DNA from: Ottelia alismoides
Lineage: Eukaryota; Streptophyta; Magnoliopsida; Alismatales; Hydrocharitaceae
Assembly: GCA_037367405.1 (NCBI GenBank)
Contig: JAZKJV010002613.1
Coordinates: forward strand, 402,660-466,659
DNA length: 64,000 nucleotides
Direction of reading: 5' to 3'
The position numbers were made by a program, and so were the translations under genes. Position 1 is the stretch's first letter; the number at the start of each line of letters is the position of its first letter. The notes under the pieces are model-generated. The model was not told where the DNA came from and made no database searches. It worked only from the letters and a program-made list of their open reading frames with translations. Of the stretch, positions 35,834 through 47,220 are shown in pieces.

Positions 35834-38470
35834 TGAAGGATACGGGAAAAATCTTAAAGCGCATCACGGAAGCGTGAAGATCACATCGAATGCGATCGGG
35901 AGCGACTAGTCGCACTAGTTGCTCGATGCAGCGGAGATTAAAATTTTCTATGTGACGAAACCACATGATCCAAGAACACTTCTCGGATCGTTTCATCTAA
36001 ACCACAAACAAGTAATAGGATTACCTCTTGAAGCGTGGTTGCGATTGAGTCTCTAAACAAAGAGGCCTCCTGTCTCAAGTCCGATCCGACGGAGGAGATG
36101 CTTGCGAGCGTGTGGATGAGACGTGTGCTTCTCGCAATCCATGTTGATGATCCAAGCCACGGATCTCCTGATCTCGACAAACGAGATGCGACGTCTTCTT
36201 CACGAGCAAGGCATGCTAAAGTAGACAGAGATCCAAGAGCAAACAATCGGGCAGCATAATGACAACGCTGCAGCGATGGAGGATCTCTCTAGGGCATCCA
36301 TGGTGAACGGCCACATGAGAGATGGAGAGAATGGGCGTGTAGAGAGGAGAGAGAGAGAGAGAGAGAGAGCATTCCTTGATGTCGAGTGTCAAGAAGAGCA
36401 AGGGGTGCCTCTTCTTATATAGGGTTTTGGGAATCCATGGATCCCTATCCATGGGCAACACATAATCAACGAATGAGATTGATTGTGTCCCTTTCAATGG
36501 CTAGGATTGTTGTTGGTAAACACAAAAACAAGTGATTTAATTTGAATTGATTCATATTGATAAATCAACATAATTAATTCCAATTTAAATCACATTTGAC
36601 TAGAGAAGAGATAATGAGAAGACTAAACCAATCCCCTAAAATAAGGGGACAGCTACCATCATCTCATGAGATCTCAATATCACATGATATCTCATTATCT
36701 CATGAGATATCATTATCTCATGATTATATCATGATCTATTGTCGATAGTATTTTCACCAAAAAATAATTCCAAATGATCTTATGGAAAATATTAACCATG
36801 CCATTGAAATTATATGAATCTCATTCACAACCCAAACCTAAATGTAATTATATTTTCAATTAATCATTCAATGTGAATCCCACTCACATTAACAATTAAT
36901 CAACAAATATAAAACACAATATGGCTCTCTCTTATATATTATAAATCACATTTATAATATATATATATGATTAATATGAATAGTGTTATCCATATTATTC
37001 ATAATCATGATATTTAAATCACATTTAATCATCTTGAATCTCTTTTCTCATGTGCCCAAATAACATGAATCACATTCATATTATTCATATCTTTAATAAT
37101 TAAATAATATTTAAATATCTTAGATAACTCTCCTTATAATATGAATCAAATTCATATTATCCATGATAATTAAATCACATTTAATTATCAATTTTCTCGA
37201 TGCTTGGATACATATATCAACAATGAAATTATCCATGAATTCTTTCAAGGATAATGCTCTTTCTCCGCGGATACTTGGAGATAAGTACAGGGCGATTGTA
37301 TTGTTCCACGTATAGTGACTTGGATATTGAGATCACATCTCAAATCCAGATCTCGGGCCTCCCATAGATGCTTGATTAAATCAAGACCGCAAATCTAATC
37401 TTCTCATTGCATCTGAATCACATTCAGATCAATGTTCAACATTTGGACCAAGATCAGATTACTTCTCTACTGAGAGGAGTCACTAAAATCCAGACCCGTT
37501 TCATCACTCCCTAGGAATGGAAGCGTCGTGGTTATACGATTGTTTATGATCACATCACCCTCAGGTATTCCCAATACATGTAAATCCTTCATACTGGAAG
37601 ACTCAGAATAAAACTCGAAGCACTAGATCAACTTTATATTGTCTACTTCAGGGTTTTATCAATAAGTTTCTCATTTGATCATTGGGAGTTGGTATCGATC
37701 ATAAACTTTCCAAAAGCATATATCATACCTAGGTCTTGATCATATACTTTCCAAAATTATATATCAAACCTACAAATTCAGTCAAGCTTCCAAAGCGAGA
37801 CGACCGTGCACACGGAATTTGATTCTTCCCAATAACTCATGAGTGAGCACATGTCTTCCAGTTCAGTTATGAACCTGTATGATCCCTTTGAGAGATCATA
37901 TTACTCATATGCCCTTATATGCACACCATCGTGCCGGTGTATAGACCTTGGTTAGGTCATCAACCTATTGGTCTGCCAAATGTACATACTCAGACTTATA
38001 GTAACACATATGTCTTCAGTCAGAGGATGCGTGTCTGTATCATGACAGAATACGATATAAGACTTTGGTTATCTCGATCTCGTTAAGTCAACTCTTTGAC
38101 CTAACTAATCTGACACCTCCGAATCTCCATTCCTATGCAGAGGACCTGCATCAAGAGGTCGGTCAGATATCAGCCTATGTGAGAATGGATTGTCATCTCC
38201 TACTCAGGTTGGAGATCATCTCTTAATAATCATTTAACGGTACTTGATGAGTCCTCAATCTAACTCTTTAGATATTCATCCAAGCACCAGCCTTTATGAT
38301 TCAATATTGAATCAACAGCTGTATGATTATTAAGATGGCCATGGTATATAACCCTAATTGTATGAAGGGACCTATTATGCAAATTATTTATTTTTCATTT
38401 CAGATCAGGGAATGATATTTGCAATAACATTTATTGCATAATGGCTCACCGTGGGCTCGCATGTCCAACA
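35834..38470 (-). repeat. Copia-2 5' LTR
   Basis: Same boundaries as the 3' LTR: TGAAGGATAC on the plus strand at 35,834 and ...ATGTCCAACA at 38,470. TATA box complement is at 36,414-36,421, the (GA)n run at about 36,348-36,368, and the palindromic repeat at 36,658-36,740. Confidence 0.93.
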
Positions 38471-38475
38471 AGATG

Positions 38476-39131
38476 ACCATGTAAGGAATTTGATCCCAAT
38501 ATCTCACAAGTGAGCTAATGTCTTCCAGTTCAGTAATGAACCTGTATGATCCCTTTGAGAGATTATTGTACTCATATGCCCTTGTATGCACAACAACTCG
38601 CCATTGCATAGACCTTGAATATGTCATCAACCTGTCAATATGACAAATGTACATACTCAAACAAATAGTAAGACATCTATCTCCGGTCAGAGGATGCGTG
38701 CCTATATCATGACAATATACGACATAGGTCTTGGTTATATCAATCTTGTTAAGTCAACTCTTTGACCTGACTTATCTAACACCTCTGAATTTCTATTCCT
38801 ATGTAGAGGACCTGCATCAAGAGGTTAGTTAGATATCAGCCTATAGAGAAGAATTTCATCTTCTTCTCGGGATGGAGTTCCTTTCTTAACAATCATTTGA
38901 CGGTGCTTGATGAGTCCCCAATCTATATCTTTAGATATCATCCAAGCATTAGCATATATGATTTAGTATTTGAATCAACATTCGTATGATCATTAAGATG
39001 GTCATGGTACGTAACCCTAATTGTACTAAGGGACCTATTATGCAAATTACTTATTCTTCATTTCATATTTAGAAGTGAAATGCAATAATATTTATTGCAT
39101 AAGGGATCGTCGTGGGCTCACATGTCCAACA
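38476..39131 (-). repeat. Copia-1 3' LTR, part 2
   Basis: Continues the LTR interrupted at 27,790 and ends ATGTCCAACA at 39,131. It corresponds to about 29,770-30,428 of the Copia-2 LTR. Confidence 0.85.
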
Positions 39132-39141
39132 ATCTCCCACT
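39132..39141 (-). other. Copia-1 polypurine tract
   Basis: Complement of AGTGGGAGAT directly beside the LTR end, identical to the tracts of Copia-2 and Copia-3. Confidence 0.92.
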
Positions 39142-39618
39142 ATCCCAAAGAGTCGTTAATGGGCTAATATTTAAACCCACACTTATGTGCTAATCCTCAT
39201 CTATTTAGAAAAATAGCTTTGTAGGATGACTAGTCACTCTTTTCCTAGGAGACTATGCCAAGTCCTTTTACTGACTTGCATATCCCAAGTAACAATGCTC
39301 TCATCTAGTGTGAGCATTACATCTTATGCAACCAATAATCAACCTTGTTAAAGTAGTTATTATGCCTTTATCATTATAACTCGATAACTATTATAACCAA
39401 TAAGTTATACCTTTATTGTTGGAGATCTCTATCTTCTCAGATTAAGACATAGTCTTATGTCTAGTAAGGTATCTATAGGTAAGACAATTTAGAACACAAT
39501 CTATAAAGTCTTAATTTGTTAAAGAAAAGACTTGGAGATCACCATCTCAAAAATCTTGTGCCTTTAAAGATGTTAATTATTACTGCAATTTAGTGTATTA
39601 TCTACATAGTAGGATAGG
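39142..39618 (-). other. Copia-1 block replacing RNase H
   Basis: Same unrecognised block as at 30,439-30,894, for example the stretches around ACTATGCCA and CATCTTATGCAACCAATA. It lies between the RT remnant and the polypurine tract. Confidence 0.55.
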
Positions 39619-40330
39619 CTACATTTTACTATTCCTACTGCTTGGCAGACATCTAGACTTTTGTACGCATCTGGCATACACTGAGCTTTCCATAATCGAT
39701 GCATTAGGGTATGTAGCTTTGGCATTCACATCCTCAACTCTTTGAGGTGCTATCTCTTTAGATAGGTTAGTACCATGTCTTAAGGGAAAGAAGCTTTCCT
39801 TGTAGTTCTCCAAAAATGGAATATGTCCAAGATGTTCAACTAATGTGATTGTCCCAATGCCCTCTTCTCTTTGCTTCTGAACAAATTCAGAACTAAGATA
39901 TAAGAGGCATCCTTGAGATCTTTTATCTCAATGTATGAAACAACCATATCATAAGCATTTATTATCATCATTATATCATTCCAAATGATTAGGGTTTTAT
40001 CTACATTTAGCACGATGAACACAATGGCACTCCCACTATGCTTCACATGGACTTCCATCTTCCAGATGTCATAATCAAGTTGTGTAGCTACAGTTAGCAA
40101 TATTCTAATCGGTTTAATCATGGTCACTAGAAAATAAGTCTCCTTGTAGGGGGGATGTCTTCTTTCTTTATGTAGCTCATGGCTATGAGTCGTGCTTTCA
40201 AGGTCTCTACCTTCTCATCATGTTCCCTCTTTATCTTGAATATCTATTTACACCCAATGGGTTTGACCCCTATAGATAGATCCTACAGGGTCCACACACA
40301 ACACTTGTGTATGATGCCTACTTTAGGCTT
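39619..40330 (-). pseudogene. Copia-1 reverse transcriptase remnant with internal deletion
   Basis: The minus strand shows RILLTVATQLDYDIWKMEVHVK running directly into SGSAIVFIVLNVDK, so the middle of the RT (fingers to palm, about 80 residues in Copia-3) is deleted and the active-site YVDD is NVDK. Downstream, FFPLRHGTNLSKEIAPQRVEDV follows in another frame. A fingers-region trace with the complement of GGGTGTAAATA is at about 40,200-40,270. Non-functional. Confidence 0.75.
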
Positions 40331-40630
40331 TATTGCTAACATCCATCTTTCCATGTCATGATCTACAGAAGCTTCATCATATGAAGTTCGATCATTGTCA
40401 GATTTCTCTAACATATGGAATCCATACCCTCTTGATGGTCTCACCACATTCAAACTGATTTGAAGAGGTATGAGTGTTTCATCTTTTATTATCCTTTTAG
40501 TTTCTGATTCTAGAGACTCATTATCCTTTTAATATTCAATGTCCCTTTATTTCATACTTATCTTATTCTCAAGAAAGTATTCCTCTTAGAATCATATTCT
40601 TATATATGAAATTTTAAGAATCTCAAGGTC

Positions 40631-40635
40631 ATAAT
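40631..40635. repeat. Target-site duplication ATAAT of Copia-3
   Basis: ATAAT at 40,631-40,635 and at 63,456-63,460, a perfect match directly outside the Copia-3 LTR ends. Confidence 0.92.
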
Positions 40636-43040
40636 TGTTAACCAAGTGAGATCGAGGCAAACCATTCCTACAGTAAATGTTATTGTAATATTTGATTTAT
40701 CAATAAAAGTTATTGATTTTTTCACTCACTATTTAAGATTAAATGAATAAATGCACTATAAGGTCCCTCTTTACAATTAGGGTTATGTACCATGGTCATC
40801 TTAATGATCATACAGTTATTGATTCAATAGTTGAATCATAGAGGCAGTTGCTTGGATGCATATCTAAGAGTTAGATTGAGGACTCATCAAGCACCATCAA
40901 ATTATTGTTACGAGATGATCTCCAGACTAAATAGGAGATGGCAATCCTTTCTCATTACGATGATATCTGACCGACCTCTTGATGTAGGTCCTCTGCATGG
41001 GAATAGAGATTCGGAGGTGTCAGATTAGTTAGGTCAAAGAGTTAACTTAACGAGATTGAGATAACCAAAGTCTTATGTTGTATACTCTCACGATACATGC
41101 ACGCATCCTCTGACCGGAGACAAATGTGTTATTGTATGTCTAAGTATGTACATTTGGCAGACCAATAAGTTGATGACCTAACCAAGGTCTACACACCGGC
41201 AAGTTGGTGTGCATATGAGGGCATATGAGTAATATGATCTCTCAAAGGGATCATACAGGTTCACTTGTGAACCAGAAGACATGACCTCACTCATGATGTA
41301 TTGGGACCAATCAAATTCCATGCATGGTCATCGATATTTGTAAGCATGACAAGAATTTATAGGTATGATATATGCTTTTGGAAAGCATATGATCGATACC
41401 AACTCCCAATGACCAAGAATGAGAAACTTGATGATGAAACCCTAAAGATGACAGTGTAAAAATGATCTATATCTTTGGGTTTATCATAGGTCTTCTAGTA
41501 TGGAGGATGTACATGTATTAGGAATACTTGTGGGTGATGCGATCATAATCGATTGTATGACCATGATGCTTCTATTATGAGGGAGTGATGAAACATATCT
41601 GATCTTTAGTGACTTCTCTCAGTAGAGAAATAATCTGATCTTCGTCCAAGTGTTGTATATTGATCTGAATGAGATTCAGATGCAATGAGAAGATTAGATT
41701 TATGGCCTTGATTTAAATCAAGCATCTGTGAGAGGTCCATGAGATCTGGATTTGAGATGTGATCTAAATAGCCAAGTCACTATAAATGGAACGTACAATG
41801 GCCATGTCCTAATCTCCAAGTATCTACGGAGAAAACACATTATTCTTTAAAGAGCTCAAGAATAATTCCATTATTGAATTATATCTAAGCATTAATAAAT
41901 GCATAGTTAAATGTGATTTAATTATCATGAATAATGTGAATTTGATTTATATTATTTGAATTCATGAGAATGATGATGCAATATAATTAAATGTGATTTA
42001 ATTATTATGGATATGAATAATGTAGATAGTACTATCCAATTATTTGTATATATTTTAAATGTGATTTATAATGTATTAGAGAGAGACAATTGTGATTTAT
42101 ATTTGTTGATTAATTATTTATGTGAATTGGATTCACATTGGGTGATTAATTGAAAAAATAATTTACATTTCATTTTGAGGTGTGAATGTGATTCGCATAT
42201 TTCCAATGACATGATTGCAATATTCACAAGATAATTACGAATTAATTTTGTGAGATAATTTACAACAAGTTTTGTGGCAATCTCCTCCCCCTTTATCTCT
42301 AAGATTAGTTGATTTAATTTGGAATTAATTATACTGACTTATCAATATATATTAATATAAATTAAATTAATTGTTTTTGTCTTTTTACAACAAAATCATG
42401 GTCATTGAAAGAAACACAAATCAATATCATCCATTGATTTTGTGTTGTCTATGGATTGAGATCCATGGACTCTGAAACCCTATATAAGAAGAGGCACCAC
42501 TTGTTATTCATATTTACTACAACAACAACTTCTCTCTCTCTCTCTCATTCTCATGCCAACCTCTCTATCTCCTTGAGTGGTCTTCCACTCCATCCTTCGA
42601 GAGAAGGTTGTCGATGTCGTCGCATCGCTATTGTGTTGTTGTTTCGACAACTCTTGGATCTCTGTCTTCTTCGGTGTGCATCACTCGTGAAGAAGACGTA
42701 CGATCTCGTGAGACAAGATTAGGAGATCCATCGCTTGATCAACGACTTGGATTGCGAGAAGCACATGACTCATCTCCGCGCTCACAAGTGTCTCCTCCGA
42801 CATATCGGACTTGAGACAGGATGTCTCTTCTCTCACAACCACGCTGCAAGAGGTATTCTTTTATGTACTATGTGGTTAGATGAAATGATCCAAGAAGTGT
42901 TCTTGGATCATGTGGTTTCATCGATTATTTTTTTAAAATTATGTCACATAGAGCGACTAGTACGACTAGTCGCTCTCGATCGTATATGATGCGATGAGCA
43001 CGCTTTCGTGATGTGCTTAAGGATTCTCCCATATCCTTCA
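40636..43040 (+). repeat. Copia-3 5' LTR, about 2.4 kb
   Basis: Begins TGTTAACC and ends ATATCCTTCA. TATATAAG is at 42,481-42,488, followed by a (CT)n run at about 42,530-42,547. It is 116 bp shorter than its partner, mainly through loss of a segment near 42,270. Confidence 0.9.
42481..42488 (+). promoter_or_regulatory. TATA box of Copia-3 5' LTR
   Basis: TATATAAG followed by AAGAGGCACC, the same as in the other family LTRs. The (CT)n run begins about 50 bp downstream, close to where transcription should start. Confidence 0.75.
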
Positions 43041-43042
43041 AG

Positions 43043-43056
43043 TGGTATCAGAGCCA
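43043..43056 (+). other. Copia-3 primer-binding site (tRNA-iMet)
   Basis: TGGTATCAGAGCCA, complementary to the 3' end of initiator tRNA-Met, 2 bases after the LTR end at 43,040. Confidence 0.95.
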
Positions 43057-44785
43057 GTTTGGAGGTTTTGGATATGATCCATTAACAAAGAACGACTTGG
43101 CTCATTAAGGTGTGAAAATTAATCACATTTTTTTCACGCAGCCCTATTTTATGAGATTTTTGCCCTATTTAAATTGTTTAAACACAAAAATATCAGTTGT
43201 ATTATGTTCCCCACTAAATAAGGAAATAGTGAGATTTGAGTTTTCGTGTTTTGGAAACTGATTGCTCAAGTTATAATCATTTTAATGAACATGTATCCAC
43301 TATTTAGGGATGACGAATCTTGATGTAATTAAGCAGTTAATTACGATTTTGAAACGTCTAGAAATGCATTCAAATCACTTGAGTTATGTTGTAAATAAAA
43401 ATCGCAAAACTTTGGAAACTTATTTTGCATGATTTGGATTTAAATTGATTGAGATATGCTAATTTTAGTAAGTGAGTGTCACTACCAAAATTACTTTCCT
43501 AATCAAGAATCTTGTGATTGCCATTTAATCAATTAGTTAAATTAATCGTTAATTTCCTGAAATAATTATGGATAAATATTTTGTGAAATATTTGATGATG
43601 ATTATTTCATTAAATGACATTGTCTTAACCAAAATTAATTAGATATGATTTATATCACAAATTGGTTACATGATCTTATTTCCAACAAACAAAGTTGCTT
43701 GAATAGGATAGGGAATTTGTTTAGTAAATTTATTTATAATATAAATAAAAATTGTTTTGATTATTATTATTATATGGTATAACTTCATTTGAAAAACCGA
43801 TTATCATCTCAAGTACAAAGTGATCAATTGGCATTATCCTAACCTGAGGAGGATATGGTGTTTGGTCGGGGAGCATTGGGGTAGCAGGTTACTCTACGAG
43901 TGGTCCGTACCACTACCATCAGTATTAGACATGACAACGAGTAGGGAAGGGATAAGGCTTGAAGGGATCATGATGTATTTTTCTAATTATTAAAATTCTA
44001 ATAATATGTATTTTTGATATAATAACATCCTTTCAAGTAATAAACAAGTTTGTTGGTTGATTGAATTGGATTAATAATTGATTTAATATGATTAAATTAA
44101 TCATATCCAATTTCTATTATGATAGTTGTGTATTCCTCTTGGAAGAATTAATTATATTAATGTGATTCATGATAATTAATTAGAATTTGAATGTGAGGTG
44201 GAGGACCACATAAGTGGCATCCATGGTCTCCTGTCAAGGCGAAGGGTTCCGTCACCATGGATTGTATGTAGGAGATGCATGTCCGAAGTGATAGCTCTTG
44301 CATACGAGTGCATCTGGATCGGGCTCTTTGCTTCTCGAAAGATAAGGACGTAGGCGTAGTGACTCCTATATCGGGTCCTCATATTATTAGGGTAATATTG
44401 GATCACACATAGCGAGTTCTAATAATGTTGATGCTTGGTTCAATTAACGATGTGTCAACACACCTTAGGGGTGGTGGGCCTGGGTGCTAAAGACCGAATT
44501 GGGAAATACAAATTGGACTTGCAAGGCGGAATGTGTTCCCGCTTCTTTTTATTCGAGTTACAGATTCTCATGTTATTGGGATGTGACAATGATAAAGAGG
44601 AGATCCCAATTCTAGCTAGAGATATAGCAATAAATATATCTCTTGCTTTGAAAGTGATTAAGGAAATGAACTTTTAAAGTTGAAAAAGCAAGACTAGTTT
44701 GATTAAAAATTCCTTAATCAAGGAAACACAATTGAATATATAATTATTTATATGTTCTAATATAGTGCATTCTTAATTTCTGAAA
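43057..44785 (+). other. Copia-3 long 5' leader
   Basis: About 1.7 kb without a recognisable protein between primer site and gag, aligned by eye to the inverted leader of Copia-2. Two GC-richer stretches (about 43,790-43,960 and 44,210-44,530) stand out from the AT-rich background. Confidence 0.7.
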
Positions 44786-45119
44786 GTGAAGTCCATGAAC
44801 CCACTTAGCAGGCTCGTAGATGTTAATCAGTTGACTAGACCAAATTATTCGGATTGGATCCGAAATTTGGATCTTGTCTTATCTGCTGAGCTCATCTCTT
44901 GTGTGCTGTCAAAGGACAAGTACACATACCTTAAGACTTCGGAAGAAATTACATTTAATGAAAAATATGATGCAGATCATAATTTGGCAAGGTGTTATTA
45001 TATGGGTTCATTGTCCAATGTGTTTCAGAAGTAGCATGTGGAGATGAACACTTGCCAAGAGCTGAATCTGAGAAAAATGTTCGGTGATGCAAACTTCACA
45101 TAGAGTTATAATATAATGA

Positions 45120-45128
45120 AAGAACTTA
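45120..45128. repeat. Target-site duplication of the MITE
   Basis: AAGAACTTA on the left and TATAACTTA on the right (45,433-45,441), 7 of 9 bases equal with the six MITE-distal-to-core bases AACTTA identical. Compatible with a 9-bp (Mutator-like) or 8-bp (hAT-like) duplication. Confidence 0.6.
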
Positions 45129-45432
45129 GGGTAAATTACAATTGGGTCCCCATCTATGGGTCCGATCCCAGAATAGGTCCCAATCTTTAAATTGTAGCCA
45201 TTCGGGTCCCAGGACCGTTTAGGAAATGGAAATTTTGGGGTTCATGACGAATATGCCCTTGTTGGGAAGGAAATGGGGGTTGGGTTCCAACTTTTAAACA
45301 AGGGCATACTCGTCATTAGCTTAAAAAAGTTCCTTACATTAATGGCCCCGGGACCCGAATCGTTACAATTTAAAGATCGGGACCCATTCTGGGATCGGAC
45401 CCATAGATAGGGACCCAAATTGTAATTTACCC
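45129..45432. mobile_element. 304-bp MITE, almost a complete inverted repeat
   Basis: Begins GGGTAAATTACAATTGGGTC and ends with the inverse. The inverted arms extend at least 85 bp from each end with few mismatches, and inner segments are again inverted (GACGAATATGCCC against GGGCATACTCGTC), leaving only a short loop. It has no coding capacity, as expected for a non-autonomous DNA transposon mobilised by a transposase elsewhere. It sits inside Copia-3 gag, so it is younger than that element. Minus-strand open frames across it are artefacts of the palindrome. Confidence 0.85.
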
Positions 45433-45976
45433 TATAACTTATTCGCTGCAAGATGCAGGAGAGGACCTCTGTTAGAGAACATGTACTCAAAATGTTTAGG
45501 TACCTCTCTGAGTTGGAAACCCTCGAAGCTGACATGGATTCCGATATGCAGGTTGACTTCAATTTGTTGTCACTCCCTAAGTCTTTCAACAACATTGTGG
45601 TCACGTAACACATGAGAAGAGCTTATTATACTAAAGCTGGGCTATTGGTTGCATTAAAGTCTACAGAAGACGTAATGAAGAAGATGACACCTCCGGCAGT
45701 GCAATGGTTGAACAAGTCAAAGAAAAGCGCGGTCGGAAGCATGGTTCTCAGAAGGGCTCGGCCCAGAAGAGAAAGAAGAAGAGTCAAGGCATTGGCTCAT
45801 CTTCCAATGCATCCATTTTGATAGCATCGAAGAAAACGGATGTCTATCATCACTGCAAGAAGCTGGGGCACTGGAAAGGTAATTGCCCAGATTACCTGAA
45901 GTTGGTCGACAAATGTAAAGCCCCGGCAGGTATGAAATCTAGTTTCATCATTGAAACTAATTTTCTTGTAGGATGA

Positions 45977-46310
45977 GAAGTTAGTTGGGTTATAGATTCT
46001 AGTTCTTATTTTCATGTATGCGATTTGTTGCATCTATTTCATTAAACTAAGAGTCTTGATGAAGGGGGGATAGTCATCCAGATGGGATCGGATGCAAGTG
46101 TTGAAGCAGTTGCCGTCGGGACCTGTCGAGTATCGTTATCTAGTAGAAGAATCATAGTACTTAAAGAGTGTCTTTATGTACCAAAAGTCATAAGGAATCT
46201 TATATCTGTAAATAAACGTGTTAAAAGCGGATATTCATTCCTTTTCTGTAATAAATTAGTCATAAGCCGTTATGATAAGCATATTGTGGATGGTGTTTTT
46301 GACTTCTGAT
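45977..46310 (+). pseudogene. Copia-3 aspartic protease
   Basis: After a stop at 45,974-45,976 the frame reads WVIDSSSYFHVC, corresponding to the copia protease motif WIIDSGAS-H-C with the catalytic Asp kept and the following Gly changed to Ser. Further on come a VSLSSRRIIVLKECLYVPKV stretch and RNLISVNKRVKSGYS, both typical of the copia protease C-terminus. It would process the polyprotein; the motif change and the stop make it inactive. Confidence 0.75.
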
Positions 46311-47220
46311 GGACTCTATGAATTATGCATTGACGAAAATGTCATGAATGTTACTACTACTAATAAAAATCCTAAAAGATCGAGGGAAAATAGAAATCAT
46401 TCAAACATGATTTGGCATCAAAGGCTTGGTCATTTATCTGTTATTAGGATCAATAGATTGATAAAGGATGGACCCTTAGATTTTCTACATGTTCAATCTT
46501 TGCCTACCTACGAACATTGTACTCGAGGTGAAATGACTAGGATGCCTTTTCGTAATAAGGTTACACGATGCAAATACATATCGATATATGTGGTCCCTTC
46601 AATACCGTGACTCGAAATGGATATAGATATTATTTGATGTTTATTGATGATGATTTGTGATACGTGTTTATCTTCCTACTACGTCATAAATCTGAAACCT
46701 TTGAAAAGTTCAAAGAATTCAAGGCTTTGGTTGAGAACCAAACTGATAGTAAGATTAAACGGATTTGATCTGACTAAGGTGGTGAGTACCTCTCAGATGA
46801 ATTCAAGGAATACCTTAAAGAGAATGGAATTGTCTCCAATCTCACTCCTCCTTGCCTCCCCCCCCCCCAAACTTAATGGTGTTGCTGAAAGACACAACCG
46901 GACCATCATGGATATGGTCCGTTCAATGATAAGCAAAGCATATTTACAACTTAGCTTTTGGGGATATACAGTAAAGACTACAATATATATCCTGAACAAG
47001 ATTCCTAGCAAGTATATACCTAAGACTCCTCATGAGCTCTGGTATGGAACCAAAACTAGTGTTACTCACTTGAGGGTTTAGGGTTGCTTGGTCCATGTGA
47101 AGAACATGGACGCAAGCAAGAGATCTCGCACTCGATAATGCAATTTCATTGGGTATGTTAAAGATGGTATCGGATACCAGCTTTATGACCCTGAGACTCA
47201 TAAGATTTTTGTCTATAGAG
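46311..47220 (+). pseudogene. Copia-3 integrase
   Basis: The zinc-binding N-terminus is visible as WHQRLGHLSVIRINRLIKDG, followed by YEHCTRGEMTRMPF where the first Cys of the HHCC set is Tyr. The catalytic core follows: RHKSETFEKFKEFKALVENQ, then SD (the second catalytic Asp) and GGEYLSDEFKEYL, then NGVAERHNRT with the catalytic Glu. SFWGYTVKTTIYILNKIPSK, PHELWYGTK and the GYQLYDPETHKIF segment complete it. At least four in-frame stops occur, and an 11-base C run at 46,858-46,868 lies just before the NGVAER motif. It would insert element cDNA into the genome; not functional here. Confidence 0.85.

Larger units (their letters stand above)
27791..38470 (-). mobile_element. Copia-2: complete Ty1/copia element, 10.7 kb, coding region decayed
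   Basis: LTRs of 2,638 bp (27,791-30,428) and 2,637 bp (35,834-38,470) flank 5.4 kb. A tRNA-iMet type primer site lies beside the right LTR, an AGTGGGAGAT tract beside the left, and AGATG duplications outside. RT remnants are readable on the minus strand at about 30,895-31,790. I do not recognise RNase H between RT and tract, and Gag and integrase are barely traceable. The element is non-autonomous or dead. By eye the LTRs differ at 2 of 60 and 6 of 60 bases in two samples. Confidence 0.92.
44786..45976 (+). pseudogene. Copia-3 gag, interrupted by a MITE and stops
   Basis: Starts at ATG 44,786 with NQLTRPNYSDWIRNLDLVL, a typical copia Gag N-terminus. It is readable to about 45,030, then shifts frame and is interrupted by the MITE at 45,129-45,432. 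It resumes with FRYLSELETLEADMD and LLSLPKSFNN, then a Lys/Arg-rich stretch and a zinc knuckle reading VYHHCKKLGHWKGNC. The knuckle should be C-x2-C-x4-H-x4-C, but the first Cys is Tyr. Gag would form the particle and bind RNA; this copy cannot encode it. Confidence 0.85.

Noticed and set aside
45242..45613. 123-codon minus-strand frame across the MITE
   Set aside because: It runs through one arm of the palindrome and antisense gag; no conserved protein features.
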